From: an uncultured Gammaproteobacteria bacterium
GTDB lineage: Bacteria > Pseudomonadota > Gammaproteobacteria > HK1
Direction of reading: 5' to 3'
Assembly: GCA_958295835.1 (NCBI GenBank)
Contig: OY282378.1
Coordinates: 1,877,001 to 1,941,000 of the forward strand
DNA length: 64,000 nt
Shown here: positions 43,832-52,743 of the stretch, one piece after another
How the letters are laid out: each line of letters begins with the position of its first letter
Numbering within the stretch: the stretch's first letter is position 1
The notes under the pieces: generated by a model
Told to the model about the DNA's origin: nothing
Databases searched by the model: none
The model's input: the letters and a program-made list of their open reading frames with translations, nothing else
Program-made: the position numbers and the translations under genes

Positions 43832-43919
43832 GATCAGGCAGGCGGATGGAAAGGGGCGGGCGGCCGGCACGTCACGCGCCGGGGCGCGGCTCGGCTTCGC
43901 GGCATCCCGAGCCACGGTG

Positions 43920-44576
43920 ATGGCCACCGCACGCCCCTGGGTCTCCCCGGCCGCCGAGGCCGGGGCGTGGCTCGCGCTGGCGGCCGGGATGTGGATCTAC
44001 TCCTACCGCTTCGACGGCGAGTTTCCGGCCTACCTCTGGGGACCGGTGTCGTGGCCGCGGGCGGTGCTCGCGGCCATCGTGGTCCTGGCGGTGGCGCAAT
44101 TCTTCCTGCGCACGGTGCTCGCATCCCGTTCGGAGCTGCCTCCGGCGGATGCCGGTACGCGGGTGGACGGTGGATCGGGAGAAGGCCGCCACGACCCGCG
44201 GCAGGCCGGAGACGAGCCCCGGGATGGAAGGCGCGAGGCCCGGGACGAGTGGGACGAAGCACCGGATGAACGGAGCGGGATGCGCAGCGGAGCAGACGCC
44301 CGGATCAGGATCCTGGCGACCTTCACCCTGCCGCTCCTGTACCTGTTCCTGCTGCCGCGCACCGGCTACTTCGCCACCACCCCGTTGTTTCTCGTCGCCT
44401 ACATGCTGGCCTTCCGGGAACACAGCCTGAAATACATGCTCGCCACCACCGCGCTGCTGTACGTCGGTTCCCTGGCGATCTTCTCCAAGCTCCTGTTCGT
44501 GCCCCTGCCGACCGGCAACTGGCCGGGCTTCTACGACTTCAGCAACTGGCTGCTGGAGATCCTGAATGCGATCTGA
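43920..44576 (+). CDS. Tripartite tricarboxylate transporter small permease (TctB-like)
   Basis: A 218-aa membrane protein with two N-terminal helices (AEAGAWLALAAGMWIYSYRF; WPRAVLAAIVVLAVAQFFLR) and two C-terminal helix regions (LATFTLPLLYLFLLPRTGYF; ATTALLYVGSLAIFSKLLFV). Between them is a highly charged loop of about 60 residues rich in Asp, Glu, Arg and Gly. It makes the protein longer than usual TctB (about 150-170 aa). It lies between tctC and tctA. The start is ATG 43920 (GTG 43917 possible). Confidence 0.82.
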   Translation: MATARPWVSPAAEAGAWLALAAGMWIYSYRFDGEFPAYLWGPVSWPRAVLAAIVVLAVAQFFLRTVLASRSELPPADAGTRVDGGSGEGRHDPRQAGDEPRDGRREARDEWDEAPDERSGMRSGADARIRILATFTLPLLYLFLLPRTGYFATTPLFLVAYMLAFREHSLKYMLATTALLYVGSLAIFSKLLFVPLPTGNWPGFYDFSNWLLEILNAI

Positions 44577-44633
44577 TCGGGCGGGTTCGCGAAGCGACCG
44601 CGCCGACGGTCGCCGGACACCGGACACATCCCC

Positions 44634-46142
44634 ATGCTGAGCGACCTCTGGTTCGGGCTGAGCCATTTCCTCAGCGACCCGAACGGTCTGATCATCTTCG
44701 CAGGGGGGCTTCTCGGCGGGCTCGTCTTCGGATCGGTGCCGGGGCTGAGCGCCATCACCCTGGCATCCATCGTGCTGCCGTTCACGGCGCTGATGGCGCC
44801 CTCCCACGCCATCATGCTGTTCGCCGTGATGTACGTGTCCGGGGTCTACGGCGGCGCCATCACCGCGATCCTGTTCAACATCCCGGGCTCGCCCGACAAC
44901 GCGCCGACCTCCTTCGACGGCTACCCGATGACCCGCAAGGGTCTCGCGGGCAAGGCGATCGGGGCGGCGGTCACCTGCTCGGCGCTGGGAGGGGTGGCGT
45001 CCTGCCTGCTGATGATGGCGGCCACCGAGCCCCTCGCGGACTGGGCGATCCGGGCCTTCGGCCCCCCGGAGCTCTTCGCGCTGGTGTTCTTCGGACTGAG
45101 CGTGGCGGCGTCGGTGGGCGCCGACAACGTCTGGAAGGGGCTGCTGTCGGTGGCCCTGGGGCTGCTGCTCGCGACCATCGGCACCGACGCCGCGGTGGGT
45201 CTGAGGCGCTTCGACTTCGGCTCGACCTACCTGATGGCCGGCATCCATTTCGTGCCGCTCATCCTCGGGTTGTTCGCGGTCTCCGAGGTCTTCGTCCAGG
45301 GGCACAGGATCGCGCGCGGGGTGCACCGGCCGCCGAAGATGGGCATCGACTTTCCGTCGCTGGCGGAGTTCTGGCGGCTGAAGACGGCCATGGTGCGCTC
45401 GGTGGTCATCGGCTTCTTCGCGGGGATCCTGCCGGGGATCGGCTCGACCCTCGCCGCCTTCCTGAGCTACAGCCAGGCGGTAAGCTGGTCGAAGCATCCC
45501 GAGCGCTTCGGCACCGGGGAGCTGGAGGGCGTGGTCGCCCCGGAGACCGCCAACAACGCCGCCACCGGCGCGGCGATGATTCCGCTGCTCGCGCTGGGGC
45601 TTCCGGGAGGCGCGCTCACCGCGATCATGCTCGGCGCCTTCGAGATCCACGGCATCGAGCCGGGGCCGCTGGTGTTCATCACCAGCAAGGATCTGGTCTG
45701 GGTGGTGTTCGCGGGGATGCTGCTCGCCAACCTGAGCATCTTCGCGCTCGGCTTCATCGAGACGAAGACCATCGTCCACCTGCTCCGCATCCCCTTCAGC
45801 CGGCTGGCTCCGGCCATCCTCCTCGTCGCCACCATCGGCTGCTACGCGCTGCGCAACCTCGTGGTCGACGTGTGGGTGATGTTCATCGCAGGGATCGCGG
45901 GGTACTTCCTGCGCCGCTCCGGCTACTCCATGGCCGGTATCGTGCTCGGGGTCATTCTCGGTCAAATCGGCGAATCGGCGTTCGTGAAGAGCGCCCAGCT
46001 CTTCCGCTACGACCTGACCCTGTTCTATACGCGACCGATCTGCGCGGTGCTCATCACCCTGGCCGTGGTCTCGCTGGGCGTGTCGATCTACCGGGCGCTG
46101 CGCCGCGACCTTGCCGGGGCCGGCGTCAGGGCGCCGTCATGA
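44634..46142 (+). CDS. Tripartite tricarboxylate transporter large permease (TctA)
   Basis: A 502-residue frame with about eleven to twelve helices. GGLLGGLVFGSVPGLSAITL and GVYGGAITAILFNIPGSPDN are the TctA signature blocks. AGILPGIGSTLAAFLSYSQA and LALGLPGGALTAIMLGAFEI form the second half. It works with TctB and the periplasmic binding protein to import a carboxylate using the ion gradient. It begins at ATG 44634, 57 bp after tctB. Its 3' end overlaps by 17 bp with the convergent LarA-like gene. Confidence 0.92.
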   Translation: MLSDLWFGLSHFLSDPNGLIIFAGGLLGGLVFGSVPGLSAITLASIVLPFTALMAPSHAIMLFAVMYVSGVYGGAITAILFNIPGSPDNAPTSFDGYPMTRKGLAGKAIGAAVTCSALGGVASCLLMMAATEPLADWAIRAFGPPELFALVFFGLSVAASVGADNVWKGLLSVALGLLLATIGTDAAVGLRRFDFGSTYLMAGIHFVPLILGLFAVSEVFVQGHRIARGVHRPPKMGIDFPSLAEFWRLKTAMVRSVVIGFFAGILPGIGSTLAAFLSYSQAVSWSKHPERFGTGELEGVVAPETANNAATGAAMIPLLALGLPGGALTAIMLGAFEIHGIEPGPLVFITSKDLVWVVFAGMLLANLSIFALGFIETKTIVHLLRIPFSRLAPAILLVATIGCYALRNLVVDVWVMFIAGIAGYFLRRSGYSMAGIVLGVILGQIGESAFVKSAQLFRYDLTLFYTRPICAVLITLAVVSLGVSIYRALRRDLAGAGVRAPS

Positions 46143-47430
46143 CGAGCGCGTTGTCGAAGACGATCCGCGCGGGCGCGGAGAGGACCTCGATGCTCGAATC
46201 GGCGCGGGCTTCGTCGAGCAGCGCCTCCGACGCCCACAGCTCGTCGAGCATGGAGGTATTGCGGATCCACGCAAGCCGCAACGACGCCGGATCCTCCTCG
46301 GCGCGGAAGTTGAGCAGCACCTGCAACGCCTGCAGCTCGTTCTCCACCAGCATCGGAACCTTGCAGATGGACAGGCGCTTCGCGGTGAACGCGTTCATGT
46401 ACGTCGAGTTGAGATCGACCTGTCCGAGCAGCGAGCGCGGCATGATGTCGGCGTTGCCGAGTCCGACCGCATTGCCGTGGGTACCTTCGGTGAGACCCCG
46501 CACGTAGATGGCGCCGATCCGCGGCTTGGTCAGACCGTCCTTCTTCCCGATGACGTTGGTGTCCATGCCCGACCCGCTGACGTTCTTGCCGATCTCGTCG
46601 ACGATGAGTCCGTCGAGATCATCGAAGGGCAGCCGTGGGAGGAGCGTGTATGCCTGTTCGAGCAACGCGCTCTCCGCCTCGATGAGCGCTTCGTGACGGC
46701 CGACGGGGATCCCCCGAACGAGCGCGGTCTCCTTGAACGCATTCTCGACGAGCGCGACAGCCCCGACGAGCCGCGGACGGGCCGATTCGACGACGATGCG
46801 GGTCGCTTCGAGCACGAGCCGGCCCATGCCCAGGCGCAGCGCCTGCTGGTGGATCTTCGATGCGCCGGCCTGCTTTCCCATGCCGATCACGAGCATCTTG
46901 CAGATGCCGCTCTCCACCCGCTCGGTGAAGCCGGTGTGCGGCTTGACCCGGTTGACCGCGAGCACGCCGTCCGCGTCATGGCAGAGCCGGTCCTGGAACA
47001 CCGGGAAGCCGGTGCCGGTGGTCCCGATCCGCACCACCTCCATGCTCGATTCGATCCGGCACCCGACGCTCTCCTCGGTGATGCCGTTGGTGTCTTCGAG
47101 CACCCGGACCTGTCCTTCGGGCGTCGCACCCCCGTGGCTGCCCATGGCGGGCACGACGAAGGGATCGGCCCCGGCTCCGCGCAACGCGCTCACGCACTCG
47201 CGCACCACGACCGCGAGATTCGCGATCCCCCGGCTCGATCCGGTCACTGCGATGCGCTGGCCGGGCTCGACGTTGGCGAGGATCGGCGCGATCTCGCGCC
47301 GCACCGCCGCGATGAGGTCCGGCTCGACGGGGCGGGGAAGCCGCTGCCGGAGCTTGAAAAGGGCAGGGACGTCGCCCGGGCCTACGCCGGCGTGGGATGT
47401 GTCGAGCAGGAAGCGGGTCGCGTTTTGCAT
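46126..47430 (-). CDS. LarA-like (DUF2088/lactate-racemase-domain) protein
   Basis: A 434-aa protein. IAVTGSSRGIANLAVVVREC and PFVVPAMGSHGGATPEGQ, then VNRVKPHTGFTERVESGICK and LVIGMGKQAGASKIHQQ, follow the order of DUF2088/LarA-type proteins. The canonical LarA DxTRP motif is replaced by GSSRG. HGGATPEGQ and KPHTGF keep histidines in roughly the right places. A nickel-pincer racemase activity is therefore doubtful; it may bind another metal or isomerise an organic acid. It is the last gene of the long minus-strand set 52379-46126, after a 239-bp gap, and overlaps tctA tail-to-tail. Confidence 0.7.
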   Translation of the reverse strand: MQNATRFLLDTSHAGVGPGDVPALFKLRQRLPRPVEPDLIAAVRREIAPILANVEPGQRIAVTGSSRGIANLAVVVRECVSALRGAGADPFVVPAMGSHGGATPEGQVRVLEDTNGITEESVGCRIESSMEVVRIGTTGTGFPVFQDRLCHDADGVLAVNRVKPHTGFTERVESGICKMLVIGMGKQAGASKIHQQALRLGMGRLVLEATRIVVESARPRLVGAVALVENAFKETALVRGIPVGRHEALIEAESALLEQAYTLLPRLPFDDLDGLIVDEIGKNVSGSGMDTNVIGKKDGLTKPRIGAIYVRGLTEGTHGNAVGLGNADIMPRSLLGQVDLNSTYMNAFTAKRLSICKVPMLVENELQALQVLLNFRAEEDPASLRLAWIRNTSMLDELWASEALLDEARADSSIEVLSAPARIVFDNALVMTAP

Positions 47431-47669
47431 GGCATCGAGCGGCTCTGCGTGAACGTGCGCGGTTGATCGAGATCGACTCCGAATTCTTCATCCATGGAGC
47501 GCGACTATAGCCGGTTGCCGGCGGAAGCGCCTTGTGCGACGGCCATCGCCGAAACGGCGAGTGGCGCGTGCCGAGTGTCGATCGACATGACGCCGGAGCC
47601 GGGAGCGGAGATCCCGGCCCTCTCGCGCACCCCGCCGCCGGCGACGGGTGGCCCGGAGGCGATGAAGGG

Positions 47670-48929
47670 TCAGGCGGCGCCCGGCTTGCCGCCCATCGAC
47701 CTCCGCTCGTCCGGATCGAAGCGCTCCAGAAACCTGAGCAGGACCCGCGCCGCGACCTCCGCGTCCGCCGCGGTCATGGATTCCGCCGGATGGTGGCTGA
47801 TCCCGTCCTTGCAGCGCACGAACAGCATCCCGATCTCGGTGAGGCGGGCCATCGCCATGGCGTCGTGGCCCGCGCCGCTCGGCAGCCTTCGCACCTCGAT
47901 CCCTTCGGCTTCGACTGCCTCGCCGAGGCGGCGCATGAGCCATGGACTGCACCGGCGGGCGCCGGTCTCGTGGGTCGGCACGCAGTCGAACAGCACCCCG
48001 CGACGGCTCGCAATCTCCGCGAACGCCTCGTCGATGCGAGCCAGCGCGACGTGGCGGCGGTCGTCGCTCTCGCCCCGCACGTCGATCGTGAACTCGACGA
48101 CCCCGGGGATGACGTTCACCGCGCCGGACACGGTCCTGAGCACTCCGACGGTGCCGACCGTGCCGGGGGTTCCGAGGCAGATCCGCTCGACCGCGAGCAC
48201 CGCCTCGGACGCGGCGGCCAGCGCGTCGCGCCGGAGATTCATGGGGACGGTCCCGGCGTGGCCTGCCCGCCCCATCACCTCCACCCGAAGCCGGACGGCG
48301 CCGGCGATGGAGGTCACCACTCCGATCGGCAGGTTCTCCGCTTCGAGCACCGGACCCTGCTCGATGTGCACCTCGACGTACGCCGCCACCTCCTCCGGCC
48401 GGTAGCCGGCGTCGCCCACCGCGTGCGGATCGAGTCCGAACCCGCGCATCGCATCATGCAGACGCACGCCGTCCTCGTCGACGGCGTGGAGCATCGCCGG
48501 GTCGAGAGCGCCGGCCACGGCCCGGCTGCCGAACAGCGTCGCCTGGAACCGAAGCCCTTCCTCGTCTCCGAACGCGATGACGTCGACCGGATAATCGAGC
48601 TGCCGGCCCCGCTCGCGCAGCCACCGAAGGCAGGCGATGGGCAGCATCACTCCAAGCGCGCCGTCGTACTTCCCGGCATTGCGCACCGTATCGAGGTGGG
48701 AGCCCAGGATGAGCCGGCGCGCGCCGGGCCGGGGACCCGGGAAGCTGCCGACCACGTTGCCCACCGCGTCCATCCGCGCGTCCATGCCCGCCTCGCGCAT
48801 CCGCCGCATGATGAGCTCCGCCGCCTGGGCGTGCTCCGGGGTCAGATAGCGGCGCGTGAGCTCCGCGGGGTCTTCGCTGCACTCCGCGAGCTCGTCGAGC
48901 CACTCCATGATGACGGGTCCGAGATTCAT
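47670..48929 (-). CDS. M20-family amidase: N-carbamoyl-L-amino-acid hydrolase / allantoate amidohydrolase type
   Basis: A 419-aa Zn/Mn-dependent hydrolase. LILGSHLDTVRNAGKYDGAL holds the first metal histidine and bridging aspartate, and VIAFGDEEGLRFQATLFGSR holds the catalytic Glu pair typical of allantoate amidohydrolase and carbamoylases. EVHIEQGPVLEAENLPIGVV and GRAGHAGTVPMNLRRDALAA are the second-domain motifs. LPSGAGHDAMAMARLTEIGM and CKDGISHHPAESMTAAD complete the set. An AGGGTGA sequence supports ATG 48929. Ureido or carbamoyl compounds are the likely substrates. It lies within the enolase/RraA/EamA set. Confidence 0.88.
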   Translation of the reverse strand: MNLGPVIMEWLDELAECSEDPAELTRRYLTPEHAQAAELIMRRMREAGMDARMDAVGNVVGSFPGPRPGARRLILGSHLDTVRNAGKYDGALGVMLPIACLRWLRERGRQLDYPVDVIAFGDEEGLRFQATLFGSRAVAGALDPAMLHAVDEDGVRLHDAMRGFGLDPHAVGDAGYRPEEVAAYVEVHIEQGPVLEAENLPIGVVTSIAGAVRLRVEVMGRAGHAGTVPMNLRRDALAAASEAVLAVERICLGTPGTVGTVGVLRTVSGAVNVIPGVVEFTIDVRGESDDRRHVALARIDEAFAEIASRRGVLFDCVPTHETGARRCSPWLMRRLGEAVEAEGIEVRRLPSGAGHDAMAMARLTEIGMLFVRCKDGISHHPAESMTAADAEVAARVLLRFLERFDPDERRSMGGKPGAA

Positions 48930-48958
48930 GCGTTCACCCTGTCGCTGTCCCGGCCCGG

Positions 48959-49492
48959 TCATTCCGCGGCATGCGCCCCGATCCGGCTCGCCACGAGCCA
49001 GTACGTCCGCTTCGCGACCCAGGCGGCGGCGACCACCGCCACGAATCCGATCATGCCGATGAACAGCGGTCCGCCGTCCGTGCGGAACGCGATGGGGATG
49101 ACGCGGTCACGGTACGCCTCGTAGCGGGACCACGACTGGTGGGTGTCGAGCACGTTGACCTCCACGATCTGACGGCCGCCGCGGCTATCGAGCACCTGGA
49201 AGGTCTGCCGCTTCGAGAGCGCCGCATCGTGGCCTCCCGCGGTCTCGGGCAGCAGAAACGTGCGGGCCGCGCCGTCCACTCCAACCTCCGCGAGCTGCTC
49301 CCAACGCAGGTAGCGGTACCCGCCCCCACCGATCTCGTGGACGACGACCACGAAGCCGGCCGGCGGCTCCGCGCCGTCGAGCCGGCCGCTGCCGAGCAGG
49401 AACGGCGAGCCGGTCTGCCACGCCCATATCGCGGCGGCCGCAGTGACCATGAACGTGCATCCCGCGATGAACAACGCGAACAGCGGCTTCAT
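48959..49492 (-). CDS. Hypothetical protein with two membrane helices flanking a soluble domain
   Basis: A 177-aa protein not recognised. It has an N-terminal helix (LFALFIAGCTFMVTAAAAIW), a beta-rich middle of about 110 residues (VVVVHEIGGGGYRYLRWEQL; RQTFQVLDSRGGRQIVEVNV) and a C-terminal helix (FIGMIGFVAVVAAAWVAKRT). The middle domain is probably periplasmic or extracytoplasmic. GGGAGCGAG precedes ATG 49492. It lies between RraA and the M20 gene with gaps of 51 and 29 bp, so it belongs to the same transcript. The layout is like small membrane proteins of the DUF3592 type, but similarity is not strong enough to name it. Confidence 0.65.
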   Translation of the reverse strand: MKPLFALFIAGCTFMVTAAAAIWAWQTGSPFLLGSGRLDGAEPPAGFVVVVHEIGGGGYRYLRWEQLAEVGVDGAARTFLLPETAGGHDAALSKRQTFQVLDSRGGRQIVEVNVLDTHQSWSRYEAYRDRVIPIAFRTDGGPLFIGMIGFVAVVAAAWVAKRTYWLVASRIGAHAAE

Positions 49493-49543
49493 GCCGACTC
49501 GCTCCCGATCGGGTGGGTCCGCTGGAGCACCCTGCACCGGCGC

Positions 49544-50245
49544 TCAATGGATCTCCGCCGAGTCGGCCATGGCACGCTTCAGCACACCGACGTCGAACCC
49601 GTTGGCGCGCGCCGCGTCGAGGATCACCGCCTCGCGCCGGGTGAGGAGATCCACCGCCTCGGGGAGCTTCAAGACCACCTCGCGAGGGATGACCACCGCG
49701 CCGTGTCGATCCGCGTGTACGACGTCGCCGTCGGTCACCGTCATGCCGGCCACGTTCACCTGTACCCCGAAATCGACGACGTGTACGTGCGCATGGCTCG
49801 GCCCGATCTTCCCGGCCAGAAGCTGGAAGCCCGGCGCGCAGTCGCCGAGGTCGCGCATCGATCCGTTCGTCACGCAGCCGAGGGCGCCCAGCCCCTTGTG
49901 GATCGCGGTGTTGACCTCGCCCCAGAACGCCCCGAACCCGGGAGTGGGGTCGAGGTCCTGGATCACCACTACGCTCGGACCCCGCCCCGCCGCGACGTAC
50001 TCGTAGTACGCGGCGCGCTTCGCCTTGACCTCTTCGGGCGGCAGCGGCGACGGCTCGACGGCGCGGATCGTCGCGGTTCGCGCGTAGCCGACGATCGGCT
50101 TCAGCACCGGGTCGAGGCAATGCAGGGGGTCCACGGTGAAGCCGATGGCCCGTCGGTGGGGCGCCACCACCTCCAGCGCGTTGCAGATCGTCGGCGTGTC
50201 CCAGGCGCGCAACGCGGTCAGCGCCGCCGGGTCGATGTCGGTCAT
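49544..50245 (-). CDS. RraA-family aldolase/decarboxylase (HMG/CHA aldolase-like)
   Basis: A 233-aa RraA-fold protein. WDTPTICNALEVV, GYARTATIRAVEPSPLPPEE, FWGEVNTAIHKGLGALGCVT and NGSMRDLGDCAPGFQLLAG followed by GMTVTDGDVVHADRHGAVVI are the conserved blocks. GDxxxADxxGVxxxP and the NGxxRD arginine-aspartate pair are the active-site residues of 4-hydroxy-4-methyl-2-oxoglutarate/4-carboxy-4-hydroxy-2-oxoadipate aldolases. The aldolase set is complete, so an enzyme is more likely than an RNase E regulator. It would cleave a hydroxy-oxo-acid to pyruvate or oxaloacetate. It is co-linear with the enolase-superfamily and EamA genes. Confidence 0.86.
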   Translation of the reverse strand: MTDIDPAALTALRAWDTPTICNALEVVAPHRRAIGFTVDPLHCLDPVLKPIVGYARTATIRAVEPSPLPPEEVKAKRAAYYEYVAAGRGPSVVVIQDLDPTPGFGAFWGEVNTAIHKGLGALGCVTNGSMRDLGDCAPGFQLLAGKIGPSHAHVHVVDFGVQVNVAGMTVTDGDVVHADRHGAVVIPREVVLKLPEAVDLLTRREAVILDAARANGFDVGVLKRAMADSAEIH

Positions 50246-50289
50246 CGTCGCTCTCTCGTGTGGGGGAAGTGTGGAATTCGGCCGCGTTT

Positions 50290-51204
50290 CTACGCGGAAT
50301 GGCGACTGCGCTCAACCGCGGCGCCGGAGTCGGCGTTCCGTGCTTCCTTCCGGAAGCTCAGGAGCGCCCGGCTCGCCACCGAGACGATGACCAGCGCGCC
50401 GCCGAGCAGGGTCGCCGGGCTCGGTTGCTCGTCGATGAAGAGCCACACCCACATCGGGGACAGGACGAACTCGATGAGGATGAGCAGCGTGAGCTCCGCC
50501 CCCGGCACATGGCGCGAGCTCCAGGTGAAGATCACGTGCACGGTCCCGGAGAGCACCGCACCCCAGAGGAACAGCAGCGCGGCATCGTGGAACGAGACCG
50601 AGAGCGCAAAGCCGCTCATGACCGCGGCGTTGAGCCCCCCGAGCATCGTGCCGATGATGACCACCGGCAGCATGTTCACGCCACGCCCCTTGCGCAGGAC
50701 CACCACGAAGCTCCCGAAGCTCAGCGCGGCGAACAGCGCGAGGCAGTTGCCGAGCAGGGTGCCGGCGCCGAGCCCGTCCCACAGCATCACCCCGATCCCG
50801 GCGAGGGCTACGCCCATGGCCGCCCACACGCCGCGTTCGACAGTCTCGCCGAGCACGATCCAGCCGAGCAGCGCTGCGAAGAACGGGGCCGCGCTCAGCA
50901 CGAACATGGCGTTCGCCACCGTGGTGTAGGTCATGGCGAGGATGAAGCAGGTGTTGACCGACGCGATGGCCAGGCTTCCGAGCAACGCCCACGGGCGCAG
51001 CTCCCGCAGCGCGGACCGCACGCGCCCGCCGCTTTGCACGACGAAGACGACGCCGAGCACGCCCGCGAGAAAGCAGGACCGGTAGAAGATGATCTGCCAG
51101 CCGCCGGCCGAGTCCATGGACCGCACGATGAGCCCGTTCGCGGAGTTGGCGATCGAGCTCGCGATCACCAGCAACAGGGCCAGCCGGTAGTAGTTCGCCT
51201 GCAT
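50290..51204 (-). CDS. EamA/DMT-family transporter
   Basis: A 304-aa ten-helix membrane protein of the drug/metabolite transporter superfamily with two EamA repeats. Landmarks are SIANSANGLIVRSMDSAGGW (helix 1 and loop), YTTVANAMFVLSAAPFFAAL, WIVLGETVERGVWAAMGVAL and LLILIEFVLSPMWVWLFIDE. It probably exports or imports a metabolite of this catabolic set. GGCGGAAC precedes ATG 51204. Gaps to neighbours are 44 and 32 bp. Confidence 0.88.
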   Translation of the reverse strand: MQANYYRLALLLVIASSIANSANGLIVRSMDSAGGWQIIFYRSCFLAGVLGVVFVVQSGGRVRSALRELRPWALLGSLAIASVNTCFILAMTYTTVANAMFVLSAAPFFAALLGWIVLGETVERGVWAAMGVALAGIGVMLWDGLGAGTLLGNCLALFAALSFGSFVVVLRKGRGVNMLPVVIIGTMLGGLNAAVMSGFALSVSFHDAALLFLWGAVLSGTVHVIFTWSSRHVPGAELTLLILIEFVLSPMWVWLFIDEQPSPATLLGGALVIVSVASRALLSFRKEARNADSGAAVERSRHSA

Positions 51205-51236
51205 GTTCCGCCGGTGCGCGAGGCGCGCTCGATGGA

Positions 51237-52379
51237 CTACCTCGTGAACGACTCGTGCATCGTCACGAACTCGGACAGGTCGTCGATGGGCGACTCGATG
51301 CCGATGCCGGGGGCGTCGATCATGTGGAGCCTGCCTTCGAAGATCCCCGTCGCGGGCTCGACGACCCGGGTGCGGAGCGGATTCGGATTCGCATCCACCT
51401 CCAGCAGGCCGTCCCCGCCGGCCGCGGCGAGCAGGTGTGCGGAATGCATGAGCCCGACCCCGCCCGCCAGCCAGTGCGGGCAGTAGGTGCAGTTGTGCCT
51501 GAGCGCGCTGCGGGCGATGGCGAGGCAGCCGTCGATCCCGCCCCACTTGCCGACGTCCGGCTGCACGAACGCCAGCCAGGAGAACGCGGTCCGGAACGCA
51601 TTCATGTCGCGCAGGTTCTCCCCGCCCGCCAGCGGGAGCAGGGTCGAATCGCGCAACGCGCGCCAGTCGTTGGCCGGAGCTTCCGCGAGCATCGGCTCCT
51701 CCCACCAGTCGACCTCCATCTCTTCGAGCATCGTGATCCGTCCGAGCGCCTCGTCGAGCGACCAGCGCTGGTTCGCATCGACGAACAACCGCTCGCCTTC
51801 CTTCATGGAGAGCCGGAGGCCGTGGAGGTTGCGCCGGTCGACGTCGTCGTCGAACCCGATCTTCTGCTTGAACGCCCGGTGCCCGGCCTCCCTGGCGCGG
51901 ACCGCGATCTCCACGGAGTCGGTGGGGTCGAGCCCGCTCGCGTAGACCGGCACCGTCTCGCCCGCCTCTTCGTTCAGCGCGCGGCGAAGCGGCAGGGCCT
52001 GGCGGCGCGCCGCGAGATCCCACAGGGCCTGGTTGGCCGCCGCCAGCACCGCCGAGATCGGCCCCGGCTCCGCCGCCTGCACCGCGAGCACCCGCAGCTT
52101 GTCCGCAAGCCGGATGCAGAACGCGCCCGGCGTCTCCACCGTCGCCCCCAGCAGCGGCTCCGGCAGCACCCGGCAGGCCAGCGCCGCGCGGTATGCGCAG
52201 GTGATGTTCGGGAAGTTGCCCCAGATCTCGCCCCAGCCGGAACAGCCGTCGGTATCTTCGACGTGCAGGAGGGCGGAGACCCGGGCCGGGATCGAGCCGA
52301 ACGAGGTCGTCACCGGCCTGTCGATCTTCGCCTCCAGCGCGTACACGTCGAGCCGCCCGATCTCGAACGTGTCGCTCAT
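51237..52379 (-). CDS. Second mandelate racemase / muconate lactonizing enzyme family protein
   Basis: A 380-aa enolase-superfamily enzyme. HRAFKQKIGFDDDVDRRNLH carries a KxK motif (KQK). Metal-ligand regions are LFVDANQRWSLDEAL, VDWWEEPMLAEAPANDW and LPLAGGENLRDMNAF. FVQPDVGKWGGIDGCLAIAR and CPHWLAGGVGLMHSAHLLAA add the histidine loop. KxK together with a late His resembles the acid-sugar dehydratase/racemase branch, unlike the enzyme at 40606, which has the LKLKK form. GAGGAGGG before ATG 52379 is a strong ribosome site, and this is the first gene of the 52379-46126 set. It is divergent from the MerR-type gene across 364 bp. Confidence 0.87.
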   Translation of the reverse strand: MSDTFEIGRLDVYALEAKIDRPVTTSFGSIPARVSALLHVEDTDGCSGWGEIWGNFPNITCAYRAALACRVLPEPLLGATVETPGAFCIRLADKLRVLAVQAAEPGPISAVLAAANQALWDLAARRQALPLRRALNEEAGETVPVYASGLDPTDSVEIAVRAREAGHRAFKQKIGFDDDVDRRNLHGLRLSMKEGERLFVDANQRWSLDEALGRITMLEEMEVDWWEEPMLAEAPANDWRALRDSTLLPLAGGENLRDMNAFRTAFSWLAFVQPDVGKWGGIDGCLAIARSALRHNCTYCPHWLAGGVGLMHSAHLLAAAGGDGLLEVDANPNPLRTRVVEPATGIFEGRLHMIDAPGIGIESPIDDLSEFVTMHESFTR

Positions 52380-52743
52380 CGAATACCCTCCTCGCGTAGA
52401 ATTCCTTCCACCCCGGCAACCCCGCGGCTCCACGCACGCCATTGCGCACCATCGTGCATCATCGACCGAGTGCGCATCGGCCTCTCGCGAAGCAGATCCC
52501 GGTGCGGGCGTACTCTATTCCACGGGAACGGAGACCGGTATGGAATCCGCACGCCGGGAGGCATGGAGAATGAGCGAAGCGCCCTTATAGCCATTCGGCA
52601 ATCTGCGAGGCAAGCGCTCGTGACCGAGTGCCGACTTGCATTGCCGCGCGGAATGAAAAGGCCCTGGACACCTATGGAATCTCCCATCGCCATTTCGGAA
52701 TTCATCGCGCCGTCCCTGCTTTCGTCGTATTTCGGAGCGATCC
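52380..52743. other. 364-bp divergent spacer, no gene seen
   Basis: This is the region between the enolase-family gene (minus) and the MerR-type gene (plus). It holds no frame with family motifs and no obvious CueR-type 19/20-bp-spaced promoter. It should contain promoters for both directions. Confidence 0.45.
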
